Shown: piece after piece, positions 34,571-35,311 of the stretch
How positions within the stretch are numbered: position 1 is the stretch's first letter
How the letters are laid out: each line of letters begins with the position of its first letter
Made by a program: the position numbers and the translations under genes
IMG/VR virus record: IMGVR_UViG_3300025133_000346
Span: 1 to 35,311 of that record
DNA: 35,311 bases
Strand: one strand, 5' to 3'
Source: a virus
Notes under the pieces: model-generated
The model's input: only the letters and a program-made list of their open reading frames with translations
Database searches by the model: none
Told to the model about the DNA's origin: nothing

Positions 34571-35311
34571 TCAAGAATTATCATACACAACCACATGCAC
34601 ATGTTCCGGGTTGTCAGTTAATGCCCCAGAACTGCCGTTCCTAATTCTAAAGGTCAAGCTGCTAGAAGTCTGCGTTCCCACCACAAGAACATATATCCCA
34701 GCAGCGGAGTCATGATATCCGAGAGTTACATTATAATCAGTAACCCCTATTGCGTTTGTAAAGTTAATAGTATAAATCCCTGTTGACACCTGTACAACAC
34801 TAGACACATTAAAGTTGCCTGCTGACTCTGTTGGTGTTGCCCCTGGAACAAATGTGCAGATTGCCTTAGGCAACCTTTTCATCAGTTCCCCAATACTAGA
34901 TGCGGTTAGCGCCCTAGTGCCATCCGTAAGCCCTTCGGCCTCCGAAGCTGTTGCAAGTTCTACTACCCCTGCCGTCGCTTCCGTAGCTGCAACTTCGTCG
35001 CCAGTGTTCGTCCCACTTTGATTGTTTAGGTTCGTGTGGTCAGCATCGGTAAACACATTGCTATCGGTGGCTGCCTCTACTGCTGTCCTGATTTCTGCAT
35101 CAGTTTGGTCAGCAGTTGCCCCGTTCTCAACATTAATAAGGGAGCGCACCTCAGTAGCGGTCAAATCTTTAGGTACACCTGCTGCGGCATCGTTACCTTT
35201 AATGGTATCTTGGGCCATGTCAGCAAGCTTAGCATTTGTAACATTTTCATCAAGAATATGTACCGTTAAAACTTTATCGTTGCCAATGGTTAGTGCTGTG
35301 TCTCCGGAACA
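34571..35311 (-). CDS. Tail fibre protein, C-terminal part (partial, at least 246 aa)
   Basis: The frame is open to the right edge, so the start is outside. It holds NVTNAKLADMAQDTIKGN and GVPKDLTATEVRSLINVEN, ADQTDAEIRTAVEAATDSN, a TNTGDE segment and AGVVELATASEAEGLTDGT, all typical phage tail-fibre / collar repeats. The last 90 residues form a beta-rich tip (GIYTINFTNAIGVTDYNVTL). It probably binds the host surface. Confidence 0.82.
   Translation of the reverse strand, partial: CSGDTALTIGNDKVLTVHILDENVTNAKLADMAQDTIKGNDAAAGVPKDLTATEVRSLINVENGATADQTDAEIRTAVEAATDSNVFTDADHTNLNNQSGTNTGDEVAATEATAGVVELATASEAEGLTDGTRALTASSIGELMKRLPKAICTFVPGATPTESAGNFNVSSVVQVSTGIYTINFTNAIGVTDYNVTLGYHDSAAGIYVLVVGTQTSSSLTFRIRNGSSGALTDNPEHVHVVVYDNS

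Overview
The window looks like part of a lytic tailed-phage genome (dsDNA, probably a myovirus). It has tightly packed short genes with ATGA-type overlaps, a divergent T4 gp14-like neck protein, a tail-fibre fragment running off the right edge, a large adhesin with a glycosidase-like domain, seven tRNA or tRNA-like genes, and phage auxiliary genes (NAMPT, RtcB, a MoxR/VWA pair, DUF3310, DUF2493, Gp88, HNH). Most promoters that I can see match the sigma-70 pattern, so the host is probably a bacterium with ordinary sigma-70 recognition. I cannot name the host or the genus. All calls come from reading the sequence; no database search was run.

Layout. (1) 1-2.6 kb: structural or virion-related genes on both strands. 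They include two very basic disordered proteins, the neck-protein operon with a hidden 31-residue membrane protein, and two strong terminators. (2) 2.6-7.5 kb: a rightward operon of about 14 overlapping genes, opening with a clan GH-A glycosidase-like protein and followed by DUF3310, several zinc-ribbon proteins, small membrane proteins and a SLOG/DUF2493 protein. (3) 7.5-12.4 kb: an unusual repeat-rich accessory region. Small unknown genes sit in repeated cassettes, several with a promoter -10 hexamer exactly 6 bases before the ATG (predicted leaderless mRNAs). Between them lie outward TTGACA-N17-TAGGGC elements, tandem repeats of 46, 47 and 53 bp, hairpins and a dispersed CTCCCCACGGTGCGG element. 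(4) 12.4-16.3 kb: a leftward operon of small hypothetical genes headed by a Gp88-family protein. (5) 16.9-24.0 kb: a leftward operon with NAMPT, a lipoprotein, RtcB RNA ligase, a nuclease-like protein, a sigma-like protein, a metallophosphoesterase and membrane proteins. (6) 24.0-28.5 kb: tRNA-Ala, tRNA-Thr, a strange tRNA-like gene and tRNA-Trp, then a MoxR ATPase / acidic protein / VWA triad read leftward. (7) 28.6-32.5 kb: rightward adhesin and a small protein related to its C terminus. (8) 32.5-35.3 kb: leftward small genes, a serine hydrolase, tRNA-Arg, tRNA-Gly, tRNA-Pro and a partial tail fibre.

How the parts may work together. NAMPT (NAD salvage) and RtcB plus tRNAs (RNA repair and tRNA supply) fit a phage that protects NAD and tRNA pools against host defence. 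The sigma-like protein may read the CTATATAA-type elements that stand just before several virion genes, by analogy with T4 gp55 and its TATAAATA late promoters. The 7.5-12.4 kb region, lying where leftward and rightward transcription meet, is the part least explained by known families. I regard its repeated promoter cassettes and leaderless small genes as the best candidate for an undescribed system.
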